A DNA stretch of 64,000 nt. Source: Rhodoferax sp. (GTDB taxonomy: Bacteria > Pseudomonadota > Gammaproteobacteria > Burkholderiales > Burkholderiaceae_C). Position 1 is the stretch's first letter; each line of letters opens with the position of its first letter. The position numbers and the translations under genes are program-made. The notes under the pieces are model-generated. The model had not been told where the DNA came from and made no database searches. It saw only the letters and a list, made by a program, of their open reading frames with translations. Of the stretch, positions 1 to 8,296 are shown piece after piece. The stretch is from assembly GCF_023700745.1 (NCBI RefSeq), contig NZ_JAMPYG010000004.1, forward strand, positions 118,883-182,882. Reading direction: 5' to 3'.

Positions 1-55
1 TTGGCGCACTGGCGCTGGTGGCCTGATACCGCTCGAAGGCTGGACCAATTCAGCT

Positions 56-1078
56 TCAGGTGCTGGAACGCTCGACCAGTTGGTAGCCCAGGTCAACCCG
101 TGGCTCGGCCACGGCTTCGCCGTTGATCAGCGCCAGCAGCATGGCCGAGGCCGCGCTGCCGATTTCACCACGCGGGGTGCGCACCGTGGTCAGCGCGGGC
201 AACATCTGGTCACTGCCGGTGAGGTCGTTAAACCCTGCGATGGCCACCTGCCGGGGAACCTTGATGCCGCTGCGCAGGGCTGCCAGCAGCGCGCCCTGGG
301 CCAAGTCGTCATTGCAGAAAAAAATGGCATCCGTGTCAGGCTGGGCCTGCAGGATGGCGTCAAACATCTCGGCACCCAAAGCCATCGACGAGGGGGCCGG
401 GTTGCGCCATTCCAGCGCGGGCTGGTACAGGCCGACACGCAGCAGCTCGCGTTGCCAGCCCGCCAGTCGCTGCAGGGTTCGCGGGTCGAGCTGGGCGGCG
501 GCAAAGACAATGTGACGACGACCCCGTTGCAGCAAGTGCCGGGTCATCTCGGCACCCGCATCGGCCTGCGAAAAACCGACGCTGTACACGCCTTCGTCCT
601 GAACCGCCTCCATCAGATGCACGCAAGGCACGCCACTCTGGGCGATCAGCTTGCGACTGGTTTCGTTTTGTTCCAGACCGGTAATGAGCAGTCCCGCCGG
701 GCGGTGCTGCAGCAATTCACGCAGCAGATTTTCTTCTTCCGCAGCATCGTAATGGGTGACGCCCATCAGCATCTGGTAGCCCGCAGGCCGCAACCTGCGT
801 TGCACCGCCTCCAATAGATCAACGAACAGTGCATTCGAGAGCATCGGCACCAGCACCACCACTTGCGCGCTGTGGCGGGACGCCAGCGCTCTGGCAGCCG
901 GGTCGGGGACATAGCCAAGCTCCTGGGCGGCTGCCTGAACGCGCGCCACCAGGCTGGCCTCCACGGCGCGTTCACCGCGCAGCGCACGCGACACCGTGAT
1001 GGGACTCACCCCCGCCAAGCGGGCGACATCCGACAGGGTCGTGCGGCCAGTGGCGCGTGATCTTGCAGATTTTGACAT
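56..1078 (-). CDS. gntR: LacI-family transcriptional regulator, GntR-like
   Basis: A DNA-binding repressor that would sense a sugar acid such as gluconate. The N-terminus carries a LacI-type helix-turn-helix at about residues 14-35 (TLSDVARLAGVSPITVSRAL). The rest is a periplasmic-binding-protein-like effector domain ending in the usual dimer/ligand region (AIAGFNDLTGS). I place the start at ATG 1078; an in-frame TTG lies two codons upstream. It is divergent from gluconokinase and the TRAP genes. Two identical palindromes in the shared intergenic region are the likely operators, so autoregulation and control of gntK are inferred. The family is certain from sequence; the gluconate effector rests on context. 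Confidence 0.85.
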   Translation of the reverse strand: MSKSARSRATGRTTLSDVARLAGVSPITVSRALRGERAVEASLVARVQAAAQELGYVPDPAARALASRHSAQVVVLVPMLSNALFVDLLEAVQRRLRPAGYQMLMGVTHYDAAEEENLLRELLQHRPAGLLITGLEQNETSRKLIAQSGVPCVHLMEAVQDEGVYSVGFSQADAGAEMTRHLLQRGRRHIVFAAAQLDPRTLQRLAGWQRELLRVGLYQPALEWRNPAPSSMALGAEMFDAILQAQPDTDAIFFCNDDLAQGALLAALRSGIKVPRQVAIAGFNDLTGSDQMLPALTTVRTPRGEIGSAASAMLLALINGEAVAEPRVDLGYQLVERSST

Positions 1079-1125
1079 GGGCAACCTAGGGTAAATACTT
1101 AGGACAGATAAGTTCAGTTGGTGTA

Positions 1126-1139
1126 GGATAGCGCTATCC
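1126..1139. promoter_or_regulatory. LacI-family operator, copy 1
   Basis: Perfect 14-bp palindrome GGATAGCGCTATCC, with the central CG typical of LacI-family operators. It lies 48 bp upstream of the regulator ATG. The same 14 bp recur at 1239-1252, 113 bp away centre to centre, which would suit a repressor that binds two sites and loops the DNA. Confidence 0.75.
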
Positions 1140-1238
1140 GTAGTCGATTGGCAAGAAATTAAATTTAATTCTTCAATATTCGCCCGGATGCATCGGAAAA
1201 ATTGGTCGACCTGAAAAGGTCTTTTATTTGATTTTATT

Positions 1239-1252
1239 GGATAGCGCTATCC
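1239..1252. promoter_or_regulatory. LacI-family operator, copy 2
   Basis: Second exact copy of GGATAGCGCTATCC. It ends 10 bp before the gntK start codon, so a bound repressor would block initiation or early elongation of the gntK-TRAP operon. The binding protein is inferred to be the adjacent LacI-type regulator. Confidence 0.75.
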
Positions 1253-1262
1253 CAATTTTGAA

Positions 1263-1766
1263 ATGAATAATTCAATCGTGATCATGGGCGTGGCCGGTTG
1301 CGGCAAGTCAAGCCTGGGGGCGGCGCTGGCGCGGACCCTGGGCATTCCTTTGATTGAGGGCGACAATTTCCACAGTGCTGCCAGCCGCAGCAAAATGAGT
1401 CAGGGCATCGCACTGACCGATGCGGACCGCGATGGCTGGCTGGATACCTTGTGCGAACAACTGCGTGCCTACCCTGAAGGTGTCGTCATGACCTGTTCGG
1501 CGCTCAAGAAAGTTTACCGGGACCGCTTGCGCCATGCTGCCCCGGCATTGCGCTTCGCTTTTCTTGACATCAGCCGCAATGATGCCCAAGTCAGGGTGCA
1601 AGCCCGTGCCAAAGAACACTTCTTCGCGACCACGCTGGTTGACAGCCAATTTGCCACCTTGCAGGACCCCACCGGTGAACCCGGCGTGCTGGCGCTGGAT
1701 GCGACCGAGCCGCTACAGCACCTGACAGACCAGGTCGCCACCTGGATGACAAAGGAGTTGACATGA
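1263..1766 (+). CDS. gntK: Gluconokinase
   Basis: Phosphorylates D-gluconate to 6-phosphogluconate, feeding the Entner-Doudoroff or pentose phosphate route. At 167 aa it has the usual GntK length. The P-loop is GVAGCGKSS at residues 9-17, followed by the family motifs EGDNFH and TCSALKKVYRDRLR. It is the first gene of an operon with the TRAP permeases: its stop overlaps the next ATG by 4 bp (positions 1763-1766). An operator palindrome ends 10 bp upstream. The pairing of a gluconate kinase with a TRAP transporter, rather than a GntT/GntP permease, is the informative context. Confidence 0.93.
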   Translation: MNNSIVIMGVAGCGKSSLGAALARTLGIPLIEGDNFHSAASRSKMSQGIALTDADRDGWLDTLCEQLRAYPEGVVMTCSALKKVYRDRLRHAAPALRFAFLDISRNDAQVRVQARAKEHFFATTLVDSQFATLQDPTGEPGVLALDATEPLQHLTDQVATWMTKELT

Positions 1767-2275
1767 GCACCGCACCCCATTCGCCCCCCCGCGAGGGACT
1801 GTTTCGCCGTGTGAGCAGCATGGTCATGGCTGGCTGCCTGGGCGTGATGGCCTTGTCGGTGTTCATCAACGTGGTGCTGCGCTACGGCTTTGGCAGCGGT
1901 GTGGCGGCCAGTGAAGAACTCTCTCGCCTGCTGTTTGTCTGGATGGTGTTCATTGGCGCCACCGCTGCCTACCCGGTGGGTGAGCACATGACCTTCACCA
2001 GCCTGGTGGGCTTGCTGCACCACAGGCCGCGCGCCATGCTGGCAGCTACGCTGCTGATCCGCCTGCTGGTGGCGACCTCCAGCGCTCTGATTGCCTGGGG
2101 CGCCTGGCAGCAGGTGGTGGTGGGCATGGACAGTTATTCGGTGGTGCTGCGCTACCCCACGGCGCTGTTGCCGCTGCCGGCCTTTTTGTGTGCCAGCGCG
2201 ATCTGCGTGATGGCCGTTGTTGAATTGATCAAGCGCACGCCCCTGCATCTGGGCTTTGCCGCAGAGCAGGAGTAA
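1763..2275 (+). CDS. TRAP transporter small permease (DctQ type)
   Basis: Small membrane subunit of a tripartite ATP-independent periplasmic transporter, acting with DctM in the inner membrane. The 170 aa hold four hydrophobic segments, and the DctQ-type signature EELSRLLFVWMVFIGA lies in the second. It overlaps gntK by 4 bp and precedes the large permease by 6 bp, so the three are translationally coupled. The substrate is inferred to be gluconate or a related sugar acid. Confidence 0.9.
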   Translation: MSTAPHSPPREGLFRRVSSMVMAGCLGVMALSVFINVVLRYGFGSGVAASEELSRLLFVWMVFIGATAAYPVGEHMTFTSLVGLLHHRPRAMLAATLLIRLLVATSSALIAWGAWQQVVVGMDSYSVVLRYPTALLPLPAFLCASAICVMAVVELIKRTPLHLGFAAEQE

Positions 2276-2281
2276 GCCATC

Positions 2282-3574
2282 ATGTCTACCGAAGGTCTGG
2301 CTTTTATCGTTTTCCTGGGCGGCATGCTGTCGCTCCTGGGCATTGGCATGAACATGGGCCTGGCGCTGGCGCTGACCGGTGCAGCCATGTCCTGGGTACT
2401 GGGGTTCTGGGACACCCAACTGCTGGCGCAAAACCTGGTGGCCGGGGTGGACAGCTTCCCGCTGCTGGCGGTGCCGTTTTTCATCCTCGCCGGTGAACTC
2501 ATGAATGCTGGCGGCATCAGCCAGCGCATCATCACCATGGCGCAGGCCTGGGTTGGGCACATTCGCGGTGGTCTGGGCTTTGTCGCGATTGGTGCGGCGG
2601 TACTGATGGCCAGCATGAGCGGCTCAGCCCTGGCCGACACCGCCGCGCTGGCGACCATTTTGCTACCCATGATGCGCCAGCAAGGCTACCCGCTGCACAC
2701 CTCGGCCGGCCTGATTGGTGCGGGTGGCATCATCGCGCCGATCATTCCGCCGAGCATGCCGTTCATCATTTACGGTGTCACGACTAACACCTCGATCTCT
2801 TTGCTGTTCCTCTCGGGCATCGTGCCGGGGTTGATCATGGGTGCGGGCCTGATCGTTGCCTGGAAGCTGGTGCTGCGCGACATGGATCTGCCCAAGGGCG
2901 AACCGTTGCCCATGAAGGCGCGCCTGAAAGCTACTCTGCAGGCCTTCTGGGCGTTGCTGATGCCGGTGATCATCATTGGCGGCATGAAATCCGGCCTGTT
3001 CACACCGACCGAGGCTGCCGTGGTGGCGGCGTTTTATTCGCTGGTGGTGTCGCTGTTCATCCACCGCGAAATGAAGCTGGTGCAGGTGTACGACGTGCTG
3101 GTGCGCGCCTCACGCACCACCGCCATCGTGATGTTCCTGTGCGCTGGCGCCCAGGTGGCCAGCTACATGGTGACCTTGGCCGACCTGCCCAATGTGCTGA
3201 CCGCCTGGCTGGGGCCGCTGGTGGAAAGCCCGCGCCTGCTGATGGTGGTGATGATGATCGTGCTGATCATGATCGGCACCTCACTCGACTTGACACCCAC
3301 CATTCTGATTTTCTCGCCGGTGATGCTGCCAATTGCCATGAAGGCGGGCATTGACCCGGTGTACTTTGGCCTGATGTTCATCCTGAACGGCTCCATTGGC
3401 CTGATCACGCCGCCGGTGGGCACTGTGCTCAATGTGGTGGCCAGCGTGGGACGCATGCCGCTGCACAGCGTGATCCGGGGCATCAGCCCGTTTTTGATCA
3501 CCTACCTGTCGATTCTGGCCTTGTTCATTGCGTTCCCGCAGATCGTCACCGCACCTGTGGCCTGGATGCGCTGA
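2282..3574 (+). CDS. TRAP transporter large permease (DctM type)
   Basis: The transport channel of the TRAP system, using an ion gradient to move the ligand delivered by the receptor. At 430 aa it is full length, with about 12 hydrophobic segments. Typical DctM motifs are present: PLLAVPFFILAGELMN near residue 60, GSALADTAALATILLP near 115 and GGIIAPIIPPSMPFIIYG near 147. It sits between the small permease and the receptor in the common Q-M-P order. Confidence 0.93.
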   Translation: MSTEGLAFIVFLGGMLSLLGIGMNMGLALALTGAAMSWVLGFWDTQLLAQNLVAGVDSFPLLAVPFFILAGELMNAGGISQRIITMAQAWVGHIRGGLGFVAIGAAVLMASMSGSALADTAALATILLPMMRQQGYPLHTSAGLIGAGGIIAPIIPPSMPFIIYGVTTNTSISLLFLSGIVPGLIMGAGLIVAWKLVLRDMDLPKGEPLPMKARLKATLQAFWALLMPVIIIGGMKSGLFTPTEAAVVAAFYSLVVSLFIHREMKLVQVYDVLVRASRTTAIVMFLCAGAQVASYMVTLADLPNVLTAWLGPLVESPRLLMVVMMIVLIMIGTSLDLTPTILIFSPVMLPIAMKAGIDPVYFGLMFILNGSIGLITPPVGTVLNVVASVGRMPLHSVIRGISPFLITYLSILALFIAFPQIVTAPVAWMR

Positions 3575-3629
3575 CCTCACTTTTCAACCGTTTTTTTCAC
3601 GCGTACGACCTTAACCCTAGGAGATTGTT

Positions 3630-4649
3630 ATGAATTTCATTCGCAGAACCCTGATTGCCGCCGCCAGCGTGGCGGTGCTCAGCGCTTCGTTTGCAGCCAC
3701 GGCACAAGACATCAAGCCGCGCCTGATCCGCTTTGGCTACGGCCTCAACGAGCAAAGCAACCAGGGCCGCGCGGCCAAGGTGTTTGCCGACGAGGTGGCC
3801 AAACTCTCGGGCGGCAAGATGAAGGTGCGCGCCATCGGTGCCGCCGCCCTCGGCCCGGACAACCAGATGCAGCAAGCGTTGATTGGTGGTGCGCAAGAGA
3901 TGATGGTGGGCTCCACGGCCACGCTGGTGGGCATCACCAAGGAGATGGCCATCTGGGACACACCGTTTCTGATCAGCAACGCCAAGGAGGCTGACACCCT
4001 CCTGGACGGCCCGGTGGGCGAAAAAATCAAAGCCAAGCTGCAAGAAAAAGGGCTGGTGGGCCTGGTGTACTGGGAAAACGGTTTCCGTAACCTGACCAAC
4101 AGCAAGCGCCCCATCACCAAGATGGAAGACATGCAAGGCATCAAGCTGCGGGTGATGCAGAACAACGTGTTTTTGAACAGCTTCCAGACGCTGGGTGCCA
4201 ACGCCATTCCGCTGGCGTTCTCCGAACTCTTCAGCGCGCTGGAAACCAAGACGGTGGACGGTCAGGAGAACCCCTTCAACACCATCTTGTCCAGCAAGTT
4301 CTACGAAGTGCAGAAGTACATGACGGTGACAAACCACGTCTACAGCCCGTGGATCGTCACGGTGAGCAAGAAGTGGTGGGACCAACTGTCCAAGGACGAG
4401 CAGAAAGTGCTGATGGACGCCGCCAAGACCAGCCGCGACTTTGAGCGCAAGGACACACGCGCCGAAGCCGCCAAAGCCATGGGCGACCTGAAAGCCAAAG
4501 GCATGGAAATCAACGAGCTGTCACCGGCCGAGTCCGCCCGCATGCGCGACAAGCTGACCAGGGTATACGCCTCTGTGGCAGCCGATGTCGGCATGGACCT
4601 GTGGAACGAAACCCAGACCGAGCTGAAGAAAATCCGCGCCGGCAAATAA
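3630..4649 (+). CDS. TRAP transporter substrate-binding protein (DctP type)
   Basis: Periplasmic receptor of the TRAP system. A Sec signal peptide covers about residues 1-25, with cleavage likely after ATA before QDIKPR. The DctP core follows, including WENGFRNLTNSKRPI and GIKLRVMQNN, where the conserved arginine normally salt-bridges a substrate carboxylate. The start has a strong ribosome binding site (AGGAG). This agrees with an acidic ligand such as gluconate, but the exact sugar acid cannot be read from sequence. A paralogue lies at 62937-63947. Confidence 0.92.
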   Translation: MNFIRRTLIAAASVAVLSASFAATAQDIKPRLIRFGYGLNEQSNQGRAAKVFADEVAKLSGGKMKVRAIGAAALGPDNQMQQALIGGAQEMMVGSTATLVGITKEMAIWDTPFLISNAKEADTLLDGPVGEKIKAKLQEKGLVGLVYWENGFRNLTNSKRPITKMEDMQGIKLRVMQNNVFLNSFQTLGANAIPLAFSELFSALETKTVDGQENPFNTILSSKFYEVQKYMTVTNHVYSPWIVTVSKKWWDQLSKDEQKVLMDAAKTSRDFERKDTRAEAAKAMGDLKAKGMEINELSPAESARMRDKLTRVYASVAADVGMDLWNETQTELKKIRAGK

Positions 4650-4663
4650 GCGCATCGACCCAA

Positions 4664-4695
4664 CCCCCTTCCTGCTTCGATCGGCAGCAAGGGGG
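4664..4695 (+). terminator. Stem-loop after the TRAP operon, possible terminator
   Basis: CCCCCTTCCTGC pairs with GCAGCAAGGGGG (one mismatch in 12) across an 8-nt loop, 15 bp after the dctP stop. There is no clear T-run, so it may be an mRNA-stabilising 3' hairpin rather than a true intrinsic terminator. Confidence 0.4.
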
Positions 4696-4774
4696 CAGAG
4701 GCCGCAAGAATTTGTCAAACACATCTCCTTCATCAGAAGGCCGGGGGTTAGGGTAAATACCCTCTTGCACGGGA

Positions 4775-4804
4775 TTGAAAATTAATTAACAATTAATTAA
4801 TTAT
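4775..4804 (+). promoter_or_regulatory. Possible promoter of the sugar ABC operon
   Basis: A TTGAAA hexamer at 4775-4780 is followed by a strongly AT-rich run (repeated TTAATTAA units) with a possible -10 near 4798-4804. It lies about 80 bp upstream of the receptor start in otherwise GC-rich DNA. The placement is plausible but the -10 is weak. Confidence 0.3.
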
Positions 4805-4881
4805 GGCAACATGGTGTCTGCCCGATTCAACCCGCGCCTCCTGGCCTTGTCGGCCATCCAGGCACACCAACTGGAGATGAC

Positions 4882-6132
4882 ATGCTCAAGCTTACAAAAT
4901 TGGCGACAGCCGCGGCCTTGGTAGCAGCTGGTAGCGCAGCGATGGCCGGTGAAGTGGAAGTACTGCACTGGTGGACATCCGGTGGCGAAGCCAAGTCGGT
5001 CGGCGAGCTGAAAAGAATCATGCAGGGCAAGGGCCACACCTGGAAAGACTTTGCCGTGGCTGGCGGCGGTGGCGACAACGCCATGACCGTGCTCAAGAGC
5101 CGTGTGGTGGCTGGCAACCCGCCCGCCGCCGCTCAAATCAAGGGCCCGGGGATTCAGGAATGGGCCTCAGAAGGGGTATTGGCCAACCTCGATGCAACGG
5201 CTAAGACCGAAAAATGGGACAGCTTGCTGCCCAAGGTGGTGGCTGATGTCATGAAATACAAAGGCAACTTTGTCGCTGCACCGGTCAATGTGCACCGCGT
5301 CAACTGGATGTGGGCCAATGCAGCCGTGCTGAAAAAAACGGGTGTCGCGGGCACACCCAAAACCTGGGATGAGTTTTTTGCGGCGGCTGAAAAAGTCAAG
5401 AAAGCCGGTCTGATCCCGGTGGCCCACGGTGGTCAGAACTGGCAGGATTTCACCACCTTCGAATCGGTCGTGCTGGGGGTGGGCGGTGCAAAATTCTACA
5501 GTGATGCGCTGGTCAAACTGGATCAAAAGACACTCACCAGCGCCACCATGACCAAGTCGCTGGAAACCTTCCGCAAGGTCAAGGCTTACACCGACGCTGC
5601 GGCCCCCGGGCGCGATTGGAATCTGGCCACCGCCATGGTGATCCAGGAAAAAGCCGCCTTCCAATTCATGGGGGACTGGGCCAAGGGAGAGTTCACGGCC
5701 GCCGGCAAAGTCCCGGGCAAGGACTACATCTGCGCGGCCGCCCCCGGCACGGCCAGCGCCTTCACTTTCAACGTGGACTCTTTTGCCATGTTCAAGCTCA
5801 AGGATGCCGCCGCCCAGAAAGCTCAGGCTGATCTGGCCGCTGCCATCATGGGCACCGAATTCCAGGAAGTTTTCAACCTGAACAAGGGCTCGATCCCGGT
5901 ACGTCTGAACATGGACATGGCCAAGTTCGATGACTGCGCCAAGCTGTCCAGCAAAGACTTTGTTGAAACCGCGAAATCGGGTGGCCTGCTGCCCTCCATT
6001 GCGCACGGCATGGCGGTGATACCTGCCGCCGAAGGCGCCATCAAGGACGCCGTCAGCCAGTTCTGGAACAACGACAAAATGAGTGTGGCAGACGGGGTGA
6101 AGAGCATCGCCAAGGCGGCGGCGACCAAGTAA
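4882..6132 (+). CDS. Sugar ABC transporter substrate-binding protein
   Basis: Periplasmic sugar receptor of the family 1 (MalE/GtsA) class, delivering sugar to the permeases encoded downstream. A signal peptide covers residues 1-22 (cleavage after AMA before GEVEVL). The mature protein opens with VEVLHWWTSGGEAKSV, typical of glucose/mannose binding proteins in proteobacteria, and WANAAVLKKTG and FQFMGDWAKGEF are family motifs. At 416 aa it is full length. A 394-bp gap with two hairpin repeats separates it from its permeases, which could allow extra receptor synthesis. Glucose is the likely ligand by resemblance; this is not proven. Confidence 0.9.
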   Translation: MLKLTKLATAAALVAAGSAAMAGEVEVLHWWTSGGEAKSVGELKRIMQGKGHTWKDFAVAGGGGDNAMTVLKSRVVAGNPPAAAQIKGPGIQEWASEGVLANLDATAKTEKWDSLLPKVVADVMKYKGNFVAAPVNVHRVNWMWANAAVLKKTGVAGTPKTWDEFFAAAEKVKKAGLIPVAHGGQNWQDFTTFESVVLGVGGAKFYSDALVKLDQKTLTSATMTKSLETFRKVKAYTDAAAPGRDWNLATAMVIQEKAAFQFMGDWAKGEFTAAGKVPGKDYICAAAPGTASAFTFNVDSFAMFKLKDAAAQKAQADLAAAIMGTEFQEVFNLNKGSIPVRLNMDMAKFDDCAKLSSKDFVETAKSGGLLPSIAHGMAVIPAAEGAIKDAVSQFWNNDKMSVADGVKSIAKAAATK

Positions 6133-6170
6133 AGCTGTGGGGGTACGTTGGTGACTGTTACCCAAGCCCG

Positions 6171-6261
6171 CAGAAGGGCTGGGGTACATACCGCCGCTCA
6201 TGTCCCCCGCCCTGACGGGCTCCTCCTTTACTTCGCTTTGGTATGCACCCCAGCCCTTCTG
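6171..6261. repeat. Palindromic intergenic repeat, copy A
   Basis: Imperfect 22-bp inverted repeats at 6171-6192 and 6240-6261 match at 21 of 22 positions. They enclose a core with GTCCCCCG, a small GCCC-TGAC-GGGC hairpin, then CTCCTCCTTTACTTCGCT. The core recurs in the opposite orientation in copy B (6348-6455), while the outer arms differ in sequence but still pair. That pattern points to a structured repeat family rather than a simple terminator. I do not recognise a named family. Confidence 0.7.
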
Positions 6262-6313
6262 CTTGTGCGGTGAGTTTGCTGGCAGGAACCCAAAACCTTG
6301 CCGGTCCTGACTT

Positions 6314-6337
6314 GTTCTTGGTGTTGAACCAAGCAAA
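6314..6337. repeat. Small hairpin between the two palindromic repeats
   Basis: CTTGGT and ACCAAG pair across a 5-nt loop (GTTGA) between the two larger elements, making the gap a run of three potential stem-loops. No T-run follows. Confidence 0.4.
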
Positions 6338-6347
6338 GTCCTCCCAA

Positions 6348-6455
6348 GATCAGACGGGGCGGGTGTTTCGCGTAGTGAGGTAAAGGAGGAGACCCTAAGC
6401 CGCAGGCTTAGGGTCGGGGGACACGAACGAAGTGAAATACCCGGCCCGTCTGATC
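6348..6455. repeat. Palindromic intergenic repeat, copy B (inverted relative to A)
   Basis: Arms at 6348-6369 and 6434-6455 pair at 20 of 22 positions. Read on the minus strand, the core is GTGTCCCCCG, a 10-bp hairpin (ACCCTAAGCC / GGCTTAGGGT), then CTCCTCCTTTACCTCACT, closely matching copy A. The element lies about 70 bp before the permease gene and could act as a processing, attenuation or stability element in the ABC transporter mRNA. Confidence 0.7.
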
Positions 6456-6526
6456 CGATAACAAATAGCAGCTAGCAGCGCAGGTGCGACACCAACAAGC
6501 CACAGCTTTTTTAACCCAAAGGCGAA

Positions 6527-7411
6527 ATGTTTATGAAATCTTTTGAAAACGTGTTGCCCAAGCTGGTGATCGCGCCTGGCTTTGTGCTCGGGTTCGCCTT
6601 CATTTACGGCTTCATGATCTGGAACGGCTTGTTGTCCGTGACCAATTCGCGCATGTTGCCCAACTACGACGCATTCGTCGGACTGGAACAGTACGTGCGT
6701 CTGTGGGAAATGGACCGCTGGTACGTGGCGCTGAAAAACCTCGGCATATTCAGTGTGCTGTACGTCGGCGGCTCGATGCTGCTGGGCATGCTGCTGGCCA
6801 TTTTTCTGGACCAGAAAATCCGCTTTGAAGGCGTGATCCGCACGGTGTACCTGTACCCCATGGCGCTGTCGTTCATTGTCACCGGCACCGCCTGGAAATG
6901 GATTCTGAACCCCAGCCTGGGTCTGGAAAAACTGATGCAGGACCTGGGCTGGGCCAGCTTCAGCTTTGACTGGCTGGTGCAAAGCGACACCGCCATCTAC
7001 TGCGTGGTGATTGCCGGCATCTGGCAGTCGGCGGGCTTTGCCATGGCGCTGTTTTTGGCCGGCCTGCGCGGCATTGACGACAGCATCATCAAGGCCGCAC
7101 AAATGGATGGCGCCAGCCTGCCGCGGATTTACTGGCGCATCATTTTGCCGGTGCTGCGTCCGGTGGTGTTCTCCACCATTCTGGTGTTGTCGCACCTCTC
7201 CATCAAGGCCTTCGACCTGGTGATGGCGCTCACCGCCGGCGGGCCCGGCTATGCGTCGGACGTGCCCGCCACCTTCATGTTCACCATGAGCTTTACCCGC
7301 GGCCAGATCGGCCTGGGTGCAGCCAGTGCCACCATGATGCTGGCCATGGTGGCCGCGCTGGTGGTGCCTTACCTGTACAGCGAGTTGCGCTCCAAGCCGC
7401 ACGAGCGTTGA
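6527..7411 (+). CDS. Sugar ABC transporter permease (MalF type)
   Basis: Inner-membrane permease subunit of the sugar importer. The 294 aa give about six membrane segments. The ATPase-contact (EAA) loop is recognisable near residues 184-203 as IIKAAQMDGASLPRIYWRII. The ATG at 6527 follows an AAAGG ribosome binding site; a second in-frame ATG is at 6533. It is followed directly by the MalG-type permease. Confidence 0.92.
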   Translation: MFMKSFENVLPKLVIAPGFVLGFAFIYGFMIWNGLLSVTNSRMLPNYDAFVGLEQYVRLWEMDRWYVALKNLGIFSVLYVGGSMLLGMLLAIFLDQKIRFEGVIRTVYLYPMALSFIVTGTAWKWILNPSLGLEKLMQDLGWASFSFDWLVQSDTAIYCVVIAGIWQSAGFAMALFLAGLRGIDDSIIKAAQMDGASLPRIYWRIILPVLRPVVFSTILVLSHLSIKAFDLVMALTAGGPGYASDVPATFMFTMSFTRGQIGLGAASATMMLAMVAALVVPYLYSELRSKPHER

Positions 7412-7425
7412 GTTCGGAGCTGATC

Positions 7426-8280
7426 ATGAACGCTAAAAATATTTCCCGTTTTGCGGTGTACGCCGTGTTGGGCATGGCGGCCTTCTTCTTCCTGGCACCG
7501 CTCTACGTGATGCTGGTGACCTCGCTCAAGGACGCCGACCAGTTGCGCGCCGGCAACCTGCTGAGCCTGCCGACATCACTGAATTTTGAGCCCTGGCAAC
7601 TGGCCTGGTCGACCGCCTGCACGGGTGTCGACTGCCGTGGCCTGAAGCCCTATTTCTGGAACTCGGTGAGCATGGCCGTACCTGCAGTGCTGATTTCGAC
7701 GGCCTGGGGCGCTTTGAACGGCTACGTGCTGAGTATGTGGAAGTTCAAGGGCAGCGACCTGCTGTTTGGTTTCATGCTGTTTGGCGTCTTCATGCCGTTC
7801 CAGGTGGTACTGTTGCCGATGAGCCAAGTGCTGGGATTTCTGGGGCTGTCAAGCTCGGTCGCCGGCCTGGTGCTGGTGCATTGTCTGGCCGGCATGGCCA
7901 GCACCACGCTGTTTTTCAGAAACTACTACACCGCCATTCCGCGTGAGCTCATTCAGGCCGCACGCATGGACGGCGCCGGTTTCTGGCGCATCTTCTACCG
8001 CATCGTGATCCCGATGTCGACCCCGATCCTGATGGTGACGCTGATCTGGCAGTTCACCAACATCTGGAACGACTTCCTGTTTGGCGTGGCCTTCAGCGGC
8101 GCCGACAGCAAACCCATCACGGTTGGCCTGAACAACCTGGCCAACACCACCAGCAGTGTGAAAAGCTACAACGTGGACATGGCGGCTGCCATCATTGCCG
8201 GCCTGCCGACCATGCTGGTCTACGTACTGGCCGGTCAGTATTTCGTCAAAGGTCTGACTGCCGGCGCGGTCAAAGGATAA
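7426..8280 (+). CDS. Sugar ABC transporter permease (MalG type)
   Basis: Second permease subunit, forming a heterodimeric channel with the upstream MalF-type protein. The EAA loop is LIQAARMDGAGFWRIFYRIV. I chose ATG 7426, preceded by CGGAG, over an in-frame TTG at 7408 that would overlap the previous gene. The protein is 284 aa with about six hydrophobic segments. The ATPase gene starts 16 bp downstream. Confidence 0.92.
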   Translation: MNAKNISRFAVYAVLGMAAFFFLAPLYVMLVTSLKDADQLRAGNLLSLPTSLNFEPWQLAWSTACTGVDCRGLKPYFWNSVSMAVPAVLISTAWGALNGYVLSMWKFKGSDLLFGFMLFGVFMPFQVVLLPMSQVLGFLGLSSSVAGLVLVHCLAGMASTTLFFRNYYTAIPRELIQAARMDGAGFWRIFYRIVIPMSTPILMVTLIWQFTNIWNDFLFGVAFSGADSKPITVGLNNLANTTSSVKSYNVDMAAAIIAGLPTMLVYVLAGQYFVKGLTAGAVKG

Positions 8281-8296
8281 GAAGGACTCACCCATC

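Noticed and set aside
80..817. Long open frame on the plus strand opposite the LacI-type regulator.
   Set aside because: Arg/Gln/His-rich shadow of the real gene, with no family motif and no ribosome binding site.
1087..1098. TAGGGTAAATAC also occurs at 4749-4760, where it extends into the palindrome AGGGTA-AA-TACCCT.
   Set aside because: A shared 12-mer is expected many times by chance in 64 kb. Only the second copy is palindromic, so I do not claim a shared operator.
4720..4770. A possible third, degraded copy of the palindromic repeat (CCGGGGGTTAGGGT followed by AAATACCC).
   Set aside because: Only short pieces match and the CTCCTCCTTTAC core is absent, so I could not support it as a copy.
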